Part shown: positions 32,562 to 42,424 of the stretch, one piece after another
How the letters are laid out: each line of letters starts with the position of its first letter
Position numbering within the stretch: position 1 is the first letter of the stretch
Made by a program: the position numbers and the translations under genes
Source of the DNA: Methanocorpusculum parvum
Lineage (GTDB): Archaea; Halobacteriota; Methanomicrobia; Methanomicrobiales; Methanocorpusculaceae
Assembly (NCBI GenBank): GCA_002287215.1
Contig: LMVO01000006.1
Location: 1 to 47,550, forward strand
Direction: 5' to 3'
DNA: 47,550 nt
Notes under the pieces: model-generated
Told to the model about the DNA's origin: nothing
Seen by the model: only the letters and a program-made list of their open reading frames with translations
Database searches by the model: none

Positions 32562-33785
32562 ATGAAGTTGGTGATAGCCGGGAAGGTGAAGGGTTACTTC
32601 CTTCATGGGCACGACGAGTTTTTCACCGGTCTGTGGACTCTGCTGCTTAGCGTCGGTCTTTCATTCATTGCGGGGATTTATCTTGGTTCGGTCAGTCAGG
32701 TCCTCATCCTGATCCCCGGCCTTATGGTGCTGGTCACTCCGTCGATCAATATGCGCGGAGCCATTGCCGGGATCCTGACATCCCGCCTCTCCTCATCGAT
32801 GCACCTTGGTGCGTTCGAGGCTAAATTCGGCAGGGATACGGAGCTGGGAGACAATCTCCGATCCTCGATCATCCTTACGGTGATCATATCAGCAGTTCTT
32901 GCCGGCTTTGGGAAACTCATTTGTCTTCTGACCGGAACAGAAGTGATCGGAATCATTGAGATGATCATCATCTCTATAATCTCCGGAACACTTGCTGGTT
33001 TGATCGTCACAGCGATTGGTGTACTCATCTCTGTTGTCTGTTACAGAAAGAGTTGGAACCTTGATATGGTGGGCGCTCCGGTCGTAACCACGTTCGGCGA
33101 TATTGTCACTCTCCCGTTTCTGGTCGTAACTGCCGTTATCGTCATGCAGCTGCCTGTTATCGGAATAGTAGTTCTTGGTCTCATAGTTCTGGCTCTGATT
33201 ATGTGGGCAGTATTCTCAATGCACGGAGCTACTAAGACGATGAAGGATGTTCTTCGTGAAGGTCTGCCTCTTTTGATCCCGCTGTGTCTTCTGGGAATAA
33301 TTGCCGGTGTTCTGTACACGAACGGACTTGAAAGCCTGATCGCAGCAGCCGCGGTGCTGATTCTGATCTCGCCTTTCATGAACGGCTGCGGTTCGATCGG
33401 CGGGATCCTGACATCGCGTATAGGTACTGAGATGCATATGGGTCTGGTGGATGCCAAGGTTTTTCCTCAGGGTCTTGTTTGGAAACATTTCGTTGAAAAT
33501 TATCTGTATGCCCTGCTGATTCTTCCATTGATGGGGCTCGTTTCGCATTATGCCGCGGTTCTTTGCGGGATCACCACGCCAGGTCTTGTTCCAATGCTCC
33601 TTCTGTCTCTGAGCGCCGGTATGATCGTCATAACAGTGATGAATCTTCTGGGATACTTTACCGCAGCACTCGCCTATCGCCTTGGGTATGATCCGGACAA
33701 CTTTGGTGTCCCTGTGGTGACAAGTTCGATCGATCTGGTCGGTGCAACAGCGCTTATCGTTATGATGCTGATCCTGTTTGTCTAA
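32562..33785 (+). CDS. MgtE/SLC41-type divalent cation transporter, internally duplicated
   Basis: A 407-residue membrane protein made of two MgtE membrane domains: the first has PSINMRGAIAGILTSRLSSS (about 64-83), the second PFMNGCGSIGGILTSRIGTE (about 273-292). It lacks the cytoplasmic N and CBS domains of bacterial MgtE, so it resembles animal SLC41 in layout. It probably moves magnesium or another divalent cation. The ATG has GAGGTGAA upstream. A magnesium role is inferred from family. Confidence 0.88.
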   Translation: MKLVIAGKVKGYFLHGHDEFFTGLWTLLLSVGLSFIAGIYLGSVSQVLILIPGLMVLVTPSINMRGAIAGILTSRLSSSMHLGAFEAKFGRDTELGDNLRSSIILTVIISAVLAGFGKLICLLTGTEVIGIIEMIIISIISGTLAGLIVTAIGVLISVVCYRKSWNLDMVGAPVVTTFGDIVTLPFLVVTAVIVMQLPVIGIVVLGLIVLALIMWAVFSMHGATKTMKDVLREGLPLLIPLCLLGIIAGVLYTNGLESLIAAAAVLILISPFMNGCGSIGGILTSRIGTEMHMGLVDAKVFPQGLVWKHFVENYLYALLILPLMGLVSHYAAVLCGITTPGLVPMLLLSLSAGMIVITVMNLLGYFTAALAYRLGYDPDNFGVPVVTSSIDLVGATALIVMMLILFV

Positions 33786-34004
33786 AACGCCGGTTCAGGT
33801 TTCGTTCGTCAGTATTCTAAAATATGCAACCTCCTCACGATGTCACATTATTGAATAGTGTTCAGATACTCTGATTCGAAGGAGCCGTGAACCAACCGCA
33901 TTTGATAATAAAAAAGATCATGAGCAGATCGCATTTCCTGCATCTCACCGATTCATCTGAGGGATCGATGCCGGATCACGCTGTTCGAAATTATTGGGTT
34001 GTTA

Positions 34005-35009
34005 TTATGCAAATGCAGTGTCCAGAGCATTTGTCTTTTCACTTTTGTGCAGTTTGTCTGCCCAGGGAAGTTCACGGATCGCGGCGGTTGCCTTTGCCAT
34101 CTCAAAAAATGCCTTCGCTTCATCGTGCTGATCCAGTTTAAGCAGATCATAGGCGATTCCGACCCATGCATCCGCATGCACGCTTCGAAGTTCAAGTGCT
34201 TTTGTATAGTATCGGATCGACTCTTCATACAGTCCGGTCTTCGTCAGATGATCTGCAAGCTCCATCAGAAAGGCAAAATCACGTTTATCAAATGCTGCTG
34301 CTTTTGCAAACGCCTCCAAAGCTCCGGCAGTCTCGCCGAGTTTTATCAAAGTGTCTCCGATTCTCAAATGGGTCTGTGCATTCTCTTCATAGCACAAGGC
34401 TTTGTCAAATGCTTTTTTTGCCTCATTCCATTGACCGCTCCGTGAAAGAGCGTCAGCATACGTGAACCAGCTAATGGCACCCGGTGACGTTTCAACAGCT
34501 TTAGCTCTGAGCTGAAGTTCTTTTTTAGTACTGGCGGCAGCTTCGTCTGAATGTTTCAGATAGGTATGGACCTTTGCCATTCGTTTATAGAGGCCGGCTT
34601 CTTCGGGATACTTTGATGCGAGAAGGGAGTAGATGACGAGCGCCTCATCATGTTTTCCCATGTAGCCAAGCATATCAGCGACTCTGTACTGATAGTGGAA
34701 ATCATTCGAAAGAGTTGCTGCTCTCTCAAAAAGATCTTTGGCATCAGCATACTGATGAATTTCTGCATAGGCTTCACCGAGTGCTGCAAGATACCGAGGA
34801 TTATCTATATCGGTATCGACCGCAGAGCCGTATGCTTCAATCGCTTCATAATATTTTTGTTGGGTTATGAGGACATCGCCGAGGAGTATCCATACATCCG
34901 GATCTGTTGGATTCTCCTCAAGACAGGCACGATACAGTTTTTCGGCTGCATCATACTCATGAAGGGCCGTTTTTTCTTTGGCGGCCAAAACCAGCGAAGC
35001 GTCTGACAT
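34005..35009 (-). CDS. Tetratricopeptide repeat protein
   Basis: A 334-residue protein made almost wholly of TPR repeats (about nine), for example DPDVWILLGDVLITQQKYYE, YRVADMLGYMGKHDEALVIY and ADAWVGIAYDLLKLDQHDEA. No signal peptide, membrane helix or enzymatic domain, so it is a cytoplasmic scaffold for protein-protein contact. ATG 35009 (MSDASLVLAAKEK) is chosen; a longer frame to 35108 would enter the promoter and 5' region of the divergent DUF1616 gene. There is no clear ribosome binding site. Partner unknown. Confidence 0.85.
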   Translation of the reverse strand: MSDASLVLAAKEKTALHEYDAAEKLYRACLEENPTDPDVWILLGDVLITQQKYYEAIEAYGSAVDTDIDNPRYLAALGEAYAEIHQYADAKDLFERAATLSNDFHYQYRVADMLGYMGKHDEALVIYSLLASKYPEEAGLYKRMAKVHTYLKHSDEAAASTKKELQLRAKAVETSPGAISWFTYADALSRSGQWNEAKKAFDKALCYEENAQTHLRIGDTLIKLGETAGALEAFAKAAAFDKRDFAFLMELADHLTKTGLYEESIRYYTKALELRSVHADAWVGIAYDLLKLDQHDEAKAFFEMAKATAAIRELPWADKLHKSEKTNALDTAFA

Positions 35010-35138
35010 TATAGTAGATATTATGATTTCTACGAGAAATAGCTGACGACCAGATAAGACGTGCGTCTGCTTGGGATCTCGCCCTTTGAGGCGTCCCGCA
35101 AGCCTCATAATACTCTACCACGAATAATACATCCAGAT

Positions 35139-36116
35139 ATGCCGGAAAAAGATCTAGCTGCGACACTTGCCAGTATGGCAGACCCGAAGAACTTCCCCAA
35201 GGATCTGGCGGTGATTCTGGTTTGGCTCGTGCTTACTGTGGCTATGATCTATGTTCCAGTCCTCAACGAAACATTTCTCCGCGTAATATTTTCTGTGCCG
35301 GTGATCCTGTTCATCCCGGGCTATGTTCTGATCGCTGCATTGTTTCCTGAGAAAAAGTCGATTGACGGTATCGAACGGTTTGCTCTCTCGGTCGGTCTTT
35401 CGATTGCAGTAGTCCCGCTGATTGGTCTTGTGTTAAATTATACTCCCTTTGGGATCCGGCTCGATCCGATCGTTACCTCCCTGGTGATCTTCATTCTCGT
35501 TATGATGATCATCACCATATACCGGCGCGCCGCGGTTCCTGAAGAGGAGCGGTTTGCTGTGCCTTTTGAGCAGGTAAAACCTGCTCTTAAATCCGAGTTT
35601 TTCCCAAAGGAAAGTTCAAAGCTGGATAAGGCGCTCTCCTGGATCCTGATCGCGGCAATTGTTGTGGCGGCAGTGACAACTGTCTATGTGATCGCATTTC
35701 CAAAGGATGGTGAGAAGTTTACTGAGTTCTATATCCTGGGAGCGGATAAAATGGCTGACGACTATCCTGAGAAGTTTTTTGCCGGCTCAGAACAGTTTGT
35801 CTGGGTCGGTATCGGAAATCATGAGTATCGGGATGTGACCTATACGGTTGAAACCCTGCTTTTGAATGCTGAGTGGGACTCGGCAACGAACTCATCGGTC
35901 ATTCATTCGTCGAAGGTCCTTGATCGCTTTTCGGTAGATGTCGCCGATAACTCGACGTATCTGGAGATGTATAATTTTACGATCTACGATACCGGGTACA
36001 ACCGTCTGGAGTTCCTTTTGTATAATGAGACGGTACCTGATATTGGAGTGTCGGCAGAGGCTAAAATGGCGGCTGCTTACCGTGATCTCCATCTATGGAT
36101 TAAAGTAATAACATAA
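35139..36116 (+). CDS. DUF1616 membrane protein
   Basis: A 325-residue envelope protein of the archaeal DUF1616 family. Four helices lie in the first half (from about residue 20), a fifth near residue 175 (ILIAAIVVAAVTTVYVIAF), then a soluble extracellular domain of about 140 residues ending at the C-terminus (GNHEYRDVTYTVETLLLNAE), like a membrane-anchored immunoglobulin-type fold. Start ATG 35139 (MPEKDLAATL) is chosen; a GTG at 35061 in frame would lie in the divergent promoter region. In other archaea the family is linked to surface glycan or S-layer genes; no such genes are adjacent here. Confidence 0.82.
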   Translation: MPEKDLAATLASMADPKNFPKDLAVILVWLVLTVAMIYVPVLNETFLRVIFSVPVILFIPGYVLIAALFPEKKSIDGIERFALSVGLSIAVVPLIGLVLNYTPFGIRLDPIVTSLVIFILVMMIITIYRRAAVPEEERFAVPFEQVKPALKSEFFPKESSKLDKALSWILIAAIVVAAVTTVYVIAFPKDGEKFTEFYILGADKMADDYPEKFFAGSEQFVWVGIGNHEYRDVTYTVETLLLNAEWDSATNSSVIHSSKVLDRFSVDVADNSTYLEMYNFTIYDTGYNRLEFLLYNETVPDIGVSAEAKMAAAYRDLHLWIKVIT

Positions 36117-36169
36117 ACACAGGAAAAATTCTTTTTGTGCGGGTCGATAATCAAGAGGCCCGCTGTGAT

Positions 36170-36195
36170 TTTTGCCGGGGATATCCCGGAGTAAA
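36170..36195. terminator. Hairpin between the convergent DUF1616 and nadM genes
   Basis: CCGGG-GATAT-CCCGG forms a short GC hairpin at about 36176-36190 in the 97 bp between two converging genes. It could stop transcription from either side, but no clear U-run follows. Confidence 0.3.
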
Positions 36196-36213
36196 ATAAG
36201 ATGTGAAAATTTC

Positions 36214-36720
36214 TCAATCACTTTTTGTAATCTGCTGCATCCGTTCTATTCCATGAATCTCTTTGATCACCGAGACAACTTCCGCGGGCAGGTATTCTTC
36301 CCAGGCTTCACCCTGATACATTTTATTTCTGACCGCTGTTCCAGATAAACTTTCACGAAGGTACATCGGCGGGGACAACACCGGGATACCGGCTTCTTTG
36401 AAAAGTTGGATCACCAGCGGATTGGATGTGTACACCGTATCAAACGGCGGGACCATCGACTTGACATGAGCTACCCAGAGAGCATTTCTCTTCACATCCT
36501 CAAGAGGGATAACATACACAGGGATTTCAAGACCGTTCAGGGCACGGGTGATCATCAGCACCCGTTCTCCTGCAGTAAACGGATGGCGAATATCGTGACT
36601 GATATCTGCACTGCCGATACCGATGATCAGCTCATCCACTTCCTGCGCGAGGCCGTCGATCACTGCTTTGTGACCGTTATGGAACGGCTGAAATCGTCCT
36701 ACATACAATCCTCTCTTCAT
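36214..36720 (-). CDS. nadM: Nicotinamide-nucleotide adenylyltransferase, archaeal type
   Basis: Joins NMN or nicotinate mononucleotide with ATP to give NAD or its deamido form. The 168-residue protein is full length, starts [20 protein letters not shown] with the nucleotidyl-transferase GRFQPFHxGH motif, and has [12 protein letters not shown] near residue 128, the second ATP-binding motif (family ISGTxIR). The ATG overlaps the stop codon of larB. LarB uses the deamido dinucleotide (nicotinic acid adenine dinucleotide) as its substrate, so the overlap is functionally sensible. Confidence 0.94.
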   Translation of the reverse strand: MKRGLYVGRFQPFHNGHKAVIDGLAQEVDELIIGIGSADISHDIRHPFTAGERVLMITRALNGLEIPVYVIPLEDVKRNALWVAHVKSMVPPFDTVYTSNPLVIQLFKEAGIPVLSPPMYLRESLSGTAVRNKMYQGEAWEEYLPAEVVSVIKEIHGIERMQQITKSD

Positions 36721-37493
36721 TTCTTTTCACCGATCAGTGCCGCGATCCTGGCCGCGAATGCCCCTGCAGTGAATCCTGCATCGATATTTACCACGGTGAT
36801 TACTGCACAGGACTGAAGCATGCTGGCGAGAGCCGCCGCCCCTTGTCCCATATACCCGTATCCGGTACTTACCGGAACGCCGATCACCGGTTTGTCTACC
36901 AGTCCGGCAACCACTGAAGGCAGTGTTCCTTCCCGTCCTGCACAGACCACATACACATCGGCCTCCCGAAGTTTTTCCAGAGCCGGGATCAGCCGGTGGA
37001 TCCCCGCGACACCTACATCGAACGAGGTGATGACCCGTGCACCCATCTCCTCCGCGATCGACCGTGCTTCTTCAGCGACCCGGATATCGGATGTTCCGGC
37101 GGTCATGATGCCGACGGTCCCACCGGAGGGGATGGGTTTGGTACCATCCGACAGTATCAGGATACCCCCCGGTTCCCTGATTTCTGCGGTGATGCCGTCA
37201 GGGAGTTTTTGACACACTGCTTTCACCTGGTCTGACGTTATGCGTGAAGCTACACACCGCCCTGAAGCCAGTACATAACTATGCATGATCTTAACGAGCG
37301 AGTCGGTATCCTTTCCTTCTGCCAGAACAACTTCCGGCATCCCGCACCTGCTGCATCGTTCCATATCCAGATTTGCCACATCGCCGACCCTGGTCACTGC
37401 CATGGCGGTGAGCCTGCTTTCTGCAGTTTGAGGATCAAGTATTCCATCCCTTACCTGATTGAGGATATCAGAAACACGCGGATGCTCATTCAT
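36717..37493 (-). CDS. larB: Nickel pincer cofactor biosynthesis protein LarB
   Basis: LarB carboxylates and hydrolyses nicotinic acid adenine dinucleotide to pyridinium-3,5-biscarboxylate mononucleotide, the first step to the nickel pincer cofactor of lactate racemase and related enzymes. The 258 residues (from ATG 37493) show the N-terminal helical domain ([19 protein letters not shown]) and the PurE-like core [20 protein letters not shown] with GVAGIHRL and [15 protein letters not shown] start 15 codons upstream is possible; the family's usual beginning favours 37493. Overlaps nadM by 4 bp. larC and larE are not in the window. An older label for such proteins is PurE-like AIR carboxylase, which the lar-type N-terminus argues against. 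Confidence 0.9.
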   Translation of the reverse strand: MNEHPRVSDILNQVRDGILDPQTAESRLTAMAVTRVGDVANLDMERCSRCGMPEVVLAEGKDTDSLVKIMHSYVLASGRCVASRITSDQVKAVCQKLPDGITAEIREPGGILILSDGTKPIPSGGTVGIMTAGTSDIRVAEEARSIAEEMGARVITSFDVGVAGIHRLIPALEKLREADVYVVCAGREGTLPSVVAGLVDKPVIGVPVSTGYGYMGQGAAALASMLQSCAVITVVNIDAGFTAGAFAARIAALIGEKK

Positions 37494-37645
37494 TATTCTA
37501 TGAGTTTGGTTGCCTGAGGTGAAATAGTATGCCCTCATCCTGAATACATACCGTTTATTCTGAATCCGGTGTATGGGTTTTCTTTTCAGATGTGTCCATC
37601 ACACGAAGGCTTATACTTTTTTCACACGCATATATATGGAATATC

Positions 37646-38929
37646 ATGGATCCAATATCAATAGACCCCGGACTTTTGCAGTTGACCGAGATCGTTCTTA
37701 CCGCAGAAGTGGTGAACACCAATCCTGCCTTAGAAGTCAATGATCTCCCCGTATCGATCCGGCAGATGTTCTGCACCGAATCTCCGGGAGTCATCGCCCG
37801 CCCGGTTGTAATAAAAGAAGGCGTGTTAAAATCCTATCTCCCGACCCTTGCTGCCCGCCGTATTATTCAGGATGAGAAAAACTCCTATCTCTTATGCAAT
37901 GACCTCGGGCAGTTTTCGGTCACTGCCTTTACGCCGGCACTGAAATGGTACTACCGGCATGTTGGTCCGGCAAAACTTATGCAGAATCCGGCGCTTACTC
38001 TTGCTCTGGAGACGGCAGGCGAACAGGATGTCAATTATAAAAAAGCCCGTGCCAATATCCCGCTCTTTGAAGATACAGCTGCCTACCTCACCGGAAAACT
38101 TGCCGCGATCACCGAAAAGTCCGAGTCGTTCAAGGAGGCCGCAGATCTTGTGGTCCCGTATGCCCCGGAAGAGATCGAGTTCTCCCTTTCTGATCTGGTC
38201 TGCACCCCTGATCAGCTCGGCATCGTGAGAAAAGTTCAGATATCTCTTGAAAATCAGGATTTTCTCAGAAGCCACCGCATCTATGAACTTGGCCGGATCC
38301 TTCTGGTCGGTCCGCCGGGAACCGGAAAAACCTCATTTGCCCTCGCGTTATCGCGGTCGGTCCACATGCCGGTCCTTGAAGTTCGTCTTTCGATGATCAC
38401 CTCCCAGTATCTTGGTGAGACCTCGAAGAACATTGACCGGATCTTCGATCTCGCAAAGAAGATTGCCCCGTGCATTCTTTTCATCGATGAGTTCGACTAC
38501 ATCGCAAAGACCCGTATCTCAGATGACAACGGCACTATGAAACGCGGGGTCAACACCCTTCTCAAATGTATCGACCACATAAATCTGATCAAAGATCAGG
38601 TGCTGCTGATCGGCGCAACGAATCACGCAGGCATGCTCGACGAGGCTGCCTGGCGCCGGTTTGACGAGGTCGTCACCTTCACCCTGCCCGATGCAGGCAT
38701 GAGGGAAGCGATCCTGAATCATGTTGCCTCCGATATTCCCTGTACGATCGACTTTACGACGCTTGCGGCACGGACCGAGGGCTTTTCGGGTGCAGATCTT
38801 AGGATGATGCTCACCGAAGCGATCGTTTCAGCCCTTCTGGCAGGAAGAAAGGAGATCAATGAGGCCGACGTCAATGCGGGAATGGAACTGGTCAACCGCA
38901 GAAATCTGGTTCGGAGCGGGTGTGCCTGA
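37646..38929 (+). CDS. AAA ATPase, VPS4/CDC48-like single AAA domain
   Basis: A 427-residue cytoplasmic ATPase with about 200 residues of N-terminal domain I do not recognise and one AAA module: Walker A GPPGTGKT (about 227-234), Walker B ILFIDEFDYIA, sensor 1 GATNH, and the arginine finger region AAWRRFDEVV, ending with an AAA lid (TEGFSGADLRMML). It probably remodels or unfolds proteins. ATG 37646 (MDPISIDPG) is preferred over 37592, which lacks a ribosome binding site. The following MBL gene begins just 1 bp after its stop. Confidence 0.87.
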   Translation: MDPISIDPGLLQLTEIVLTAEVVNTNPALEVNDLPVSIRQMFCTESPGVIARPVVIKEGVLKSYLPTLAARRIIQDEKNSYLLCNDLGQFSVTAFTPALKWYYRHVGPAKLMQNPALTLALETAGEQDVNYKKARANIPLFEDTAAYLTGKLAAITEKSESFKEAADLVVPYAPEEIEFSLSDLVCTPDQLGIVRKVQISLENQDFLRSHRIYELGRILLVGPPGTGKTSFALALSRSVHMPVLEVRLSMITSQYLGETSKNIDRIFDLAKKIAPCILFIDEFDYIAKTRISDDNGTMKRGVNTLLKCIDHINLIKDQVLLIGATNHAGMLDEAAWRRFDEVVTFTLPDAGMREAILNHVASDIPCTIDFTTLAARTEGFSGADLRMMLTEAIVSALLAGRKEINEADVNAGMELVNRRNLVRSGCA

Positions 38930-38930
38930 G

Positions 38931-39650
38931 ATGAAGATCACGGCGCTTGGAACCGGGGATGTTGTGGGCACGCCAAAGATCGGTTGCGACTGCCCGATAT
39001 GCTGCGAGGCAAAGGCAGCCGGAAAACAGCGGCTTCGGACCTCGCTCCTCATCGAGCATAAGGGTTTTCATCTCCTGATCGACACCGGCCCGGATATGCG
39101 TGCCCAACTGCTGGCAGCCGGCTCGCCGCGGATCGATGCCGTCATCTGGACCCATGGTCATTACGATCACTTCATGGGATTCGGTGATTTTTACCGGGTC
39201 CAGCGGGAACCTATCTCGGTGTATGGTGCGCCCGAGGTTCTGGCGTACTGCGGGGGTATCTTCTCCTTCATTCCTCATGAAGAACACCCGGTCACCCCGT
39301 TTGAGCCGACAGAGATCTGCGGTATGGAAGTTACGCTCTTTCCGGTCGTTCACGACACGCCGACATACGGACTTAGGATCACTGCAGACGGCAAAACATT
39401 TGTCTACTCCTGTGACACCCGTGCCGAACTCTCGGCCGAATCTCTCGAACAGATGAAAGGCGCCGATCTTTTACTGCTTGACGGGATTTTCCCGCCGGGA
39501 GTGAACATCACCAAACATATGAACATCGAAGATGCCGAAGGACTTGCCGGTGATCTGGTGCCAAAAGAGTTCTGGTGCGTCCATATGAGTCATAAGATCC
39601 CCTGGGACTATGAACATGCCGCCCGCGACATGCAGACCTGGGCTCTGTAA
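38931..39650 (+). CDS. Metallo-beta-lactamase fold hydrolase, PhnP-like
   Basis: A 239-residue metal-dependent phosphodiesterase-type hydrolase. MKITALGTGDVVGTPKIGCD is followed by a Cys-rich segment (CDCPICCEA) like the zinc site of PhnP; the active-site motif is THGHYDHFMG; metal ligands continue with VVHDTPTYG, YSCDTRAEL and VHMSHKIP. PhnP acts on cyclic phosphate esters in phosphonate breakdown, but no phosphonate genes are near, so the substrate is open. The start directly after the AAA ATPase (1 bp) means the two are co-expressed. Confidence 0.85.
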   Translation: MKITALGTGDVVGTPKIGCDCPICCEAKAAGKQRLRTSLLIEHKGFHLLIDTGPDMRAQLLAAGSPRIDAVIWTHGHYDHFMGFGDFYRVQREPISVYGAPEVLAYCGGIFSFIPHEEHPVTPFEPTEICGMEVTLFPVVHDTPTYGLRITADGKTFVYSCDTRAELSAESLEQMKGADLLLLDGIFPPGVNITKHMNIEDAEGLAGDLVPKEFWCVHMSHKIPWDYEHAARDMQTWAL

Positions 39651-39714
39651 TTTTTTTTGTTCCCAGTCGGCAAGTTTATCATAGTTTGCGTACATTTAAG
39701 TATTAGCGCTTTTA

Positions 39715-39734
39715 GCTGTTTCAATGTAAACAGC
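39715..39734 (+). other. Hairpin before psmB
   Basis: GCTGTTT (39715-39721) pairs with AAACAGC (39728-39734) with a 6 nt loop, followed by GTTTTAT. It could end the AAA-MBL transcript or be part of the psmB leader. Confidence 0.4.
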
Positions 39735-39774
39735 GTTTTATGAATTTGCAGCGTACCTTAATTTGAGGTTTCTC

Positions 39775-40413
39775 ATGTCACAAGAACACCAGGACGTTAA
39801 AACGGGAACCACCACAGTGGGTATTGTATTTGATGGCGGCGTCATCCTTGCTACCGAAAGGCGGGCAACGATGGGTAATCTGATCGCCAGCAAGAAAGCA
39901 AAGAAAGTACATGCCATCACTGATAAGATCGGTATGACAATCGCCGGTGGGGTTGGGGATGCCCAGCAGCTTGTCAGAATCATCAACGTTGAATGCAACC
40001 TCTATGAGATCCGCAGAGGTCAGGAGATCAGTGTCGGAGCAGCAGCCACGATCCTCTCCAATTATCTGAATCAGAACCGCTTTTCACCATACTATGTTCA
40101 ACTCCTTGTCGGCGGCGTCGATACCGGCGGACCCTCGGTCTACTCCGTCGATGCTGCCGGTGGGGCAACGCTTGAGGAGCACTTTGTCTCTACCGGCTCG
40201 GGATCTCTGACTGCGTATGGTGTATTAGAAGATCGGTTCAAACCCGGTATGACCGAAAATGAAGCTATTGAACTCGCTGTCCGCGCTCTGCGTGCGGCAA
40301 TGCTTCGTGACTCGGCCTCCGGAGAGGGATACAATGTGGTGATAATAACCCCGGAGAAGTTCGAGTATCTTCCGGAGGATAAAATAGCCGGGTATCTGCC
40401 CCCGGCAAAATAA
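39775..40413 (+). CDS. psmB: Proteasome beta subunit
   Basis: Catalytic subunit of the 20S proteasome. The precursor is 212 residues; an 11-residue propeptide ([11 protein letters not shown]) is cleaved to expose Thr12 as the N-terminal nucleophile ([11 protein letters not shown]). Asp and Lys of the active site are in [27 protein letters not shown], read with normal spacing. TTGAGGT precedes ATG 39775; an ATG four codons upstream lacks a site. Next, after 25 bp, is the RNase gene. The alpha subunit and PAN ATPase are not in the window. Confidence 0.96.
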   Translation: MSQEHQDVKTGTTTVGIVFDGGVILATERRATMGNLIASKKAKKVHAITDKIGMTIAGGVGDAQQLVRIINVECNLYEIRRGQEISVGAAATILSNYLNQNRFSPYYVQLLVGGVDTGGPSVYSVDAAGGATLEEHFVSTGSGSLTAYGVLEDRFKPGMTENEAIELAVRALRAAMLRDSASGEGYNVVIITPEKFEYLPEDKIAGYLPPAK

Positions 40414-40438
40414 TCTTACTTTTTTGGAAACGAATTTT

Positions 40439-42349
40439 ATGCAGGTTGAAGACAGACTCAAAGAACTCAAAGTAACTATTAATAAAAAAGTTCCACGCGG
40501 AGTTACAGTAACGGATGTTGAATTTGAAGGTCCGGAGATGGTCATCTATACTGATGACCCGAAACGGTTTGCTGAGGATCATGATCTCATAAAAACGCTT
40601 GCCCGCGATTTACGCAAACGTATCGTTGTCCGACCCAATATCCTGGGAGATACGGAAGAAGCATATGACATGATCAAGGCCGTTGTGCCGGAGACCGCAG
40701 GGATCACGGATATCTTTTTTGATACCGATACCGGCGAGGTTCTGATCGAAGCGGAAAAGCCCGGTGTCGTCATCGGCAAAAACGGTTCAACTCTTCGCGA
40801 CATTACGATGAAAACAGGATGGACGCCGAAGGCTGCCCGGACCCCGCCGATCCCTTCCGTGACCATCAAACAGGTTCGTCAGTATCTCAGGGAATCGCGT
40901 GATGAAAGAAAGGAGTTCCTTCGTCGCTGCGGAAAACGGATCCATCGCGATTCAATTTATACCGGCAGAGACCACGACCAGTGGCTCCGCATGACAACAC
41001 TCGGCTGCTGCCGTCAGGTCGGCCGTGCGGCATTCCTGCTGAGCACACCGGAAAGCAAAGTCCTGATCGACTGCGGGGAATCTCCCGGCGCAACCGGCGC
41101 TGCCTCGTCTCCGTATCTCAATGTTCCGGAGATCTATCCGTTCAATAATCTGGATGCCGTTGTTTTGACCCACGCCCATCTCGATCACTCGGCATTTATC
41201 CCGCTCCTCTTTAGATACGGATATGACGGCCCGGTCTACACAACGCCCGCCACCCGTGATCTTGCGACGATGCTTCAGCTGGATTATCTGGATGTGAACA
41301 ATAAAGAGGATCGTGCTCCTCCCTACTCATCGAACGAGATCCGTGAGTTTGTGAAACATACCATTGCCTTAGGCTATGGGGATGTCACCGATATCGCCCC
41401 TGACATGAAACTGACTCTGCACAATGCCGGGCATATCTTAGGCTCGGCGATCGCTCACTTCAATGTCGGCAACGGCGTGTACAATGTTGCTTTCACCGGC
41501 GATCTGTTCTATGGAAAAAGCAGGCTGTTCAATCCTGCCGTGTCCCAGTTCCCGCGTCTGGAATCACTTATCATCGAAAGTACCTACGGAGGTTCGGACG
41601 ACTTCTCCCCGTCAAGGGTCGAGGCGGAAGAGCGTCTGTATGAGGTCATCAACGAGACGCTCGGCCGCGGCGGGAAAGTTCTGATCCCGGCGTTCGCCGT
41701 CGGACGGTCCCAGGAACTTATGCTCGCCATCGAAGAAGGTATGAGAAACAACCGCATCCCGAAGTGCAAAGTGTATCTCGACGGTATGATCAAGGAAGCA
41801 ACCGCTATGCACACGGCATATCCCGAGTACCTTAATACCGATCTTCGCAACCTTATCTTCCGGGACAATTATAATCCGTTCCTCGCGGAATGTTTCGAGC
41901 AGGTGGACTCCTATGATAAACGTCAGCAGGTCATCTTCTCGGAAGATCCTTGTGTGATCATTTCCACGAGCGGTATGATGAACGGCGGTCCTGTCATCGA
42001 GTATCTGAGCAACCTGGCTGAGTCGCCGAAGAATATGATCATCTTTGTCGGCTATCAGGCGGAAGGAACCTACGGCCGCCGTATCCAGAAAGGCTGGCGT
42101 GAAGTGCCGATCGGCAAACGCGGCACGATCGTTATCAATATGGAGATCCAGACGGTGGAGGGTTTTTCCGGTCACGCTGACCGCAAGCAGCTGATGAACT
42201 ATGTTCAGTACGTTCAGCCGAAACCCGAGCGTGTGTTTACGATCCATGGCGAAGAGTCCAAGACGATCGACTTCGCGAGTTCCATCTATAAAAAATTCCA
42301 TATCCAGACCGTGTCTCCACAGAACCTTGAGACATACCGGCTGGTCTGA
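40439..42349 (+). CDS. Archaeal CPSF-like beta-CASP ribonuclease with KH domains (aCPSF1/FttA)
   Basis: The archaeal transcription termination RNase. The 636-residue protein has two N-terminal KH domains (GVVIGKNGSTLRDITMKTG, about 108-127), a metallo-beta-lactamase domain with VVLTHAHLDHSAFIPLL, a beta-CASP domain, and the C-terminal VEGFSGHADRKQL. It cleaves U-rich 3' ends of nascent RNA, which agrees with the U-tracts seen after several genes here. ATG 40439 with GGA upstream is preferred over a TTG five codons earlier. It follows psmB by 25 bp, an arrangement I recall from other euryarchaea. Confidence 0.93.
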   Translation: MQVEDRLKELKVTINKKVPRGVTVTDVEFEGPEMVIYTDDPKRFAEDHDLIKTLARDLRKRIVVRPNILGDTEEAYDMIKAVVPETAGITDIFFDTDTGEVLIEAEKPGVVIGKNGSTLRDITMKTGWTPKAARTPPIPSVTIKQVRQYLRESRDERKEFLRRCGKRIHRDSIYTGRDHDQWLRMTTLGCCRQVGRAAFLLSTPESKVLIDCGESPGATGAASSPYLNVPEIYPFNNLDAVVLTHAHLDHSAFIPLLFRYGYDGPVYTTPATRDLATMLQLDYLDVNNKEDRAPPYSSNEIREFVKHTIALGYGDVTDIAPDMKLTLHNAGHILGSAIAHFNVGNGVYNVAFTGDLFYGKSRLFNPAVSQFPRLESLIIESTYGGSDDFSPSRVEAEERLYEVINETLGRGGKVLIPAFAVGRSQELMLAIEEGMRNNRIPKCKVYLDGMIKEATAMHTAYPEYLNTDLRNLIFRDNYNPFLAECFEQVDSYDKRQQVIFSEDPCVIISTSGMMNGGPVIEYLSNLAESPKNMIIFVGYQAEGTYGRRIQKGWREVPIGKRGTIVINMEIQTVEGFSGHADRKQLMNYVQYVQPKPERVFTIHGEESKTIDFASSIYKKFHIQTVSPQNLETYRLV

Positions 42350-42424
42350 TGCGTCTCCCGGATCACTCCTATTTTTCGGCTATCTTCTGATTCTGTTCTT
42401 CATCTGTGTTTTTTTGCCCGGTCG

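Noticed and set aside
36717..37493. PurE (AIR carboxylase) annotation for the larB gene
   Set aside because: Only the core resembles PurE; the N-terminal domain and length are those of LarB, and nadM is adjacent.
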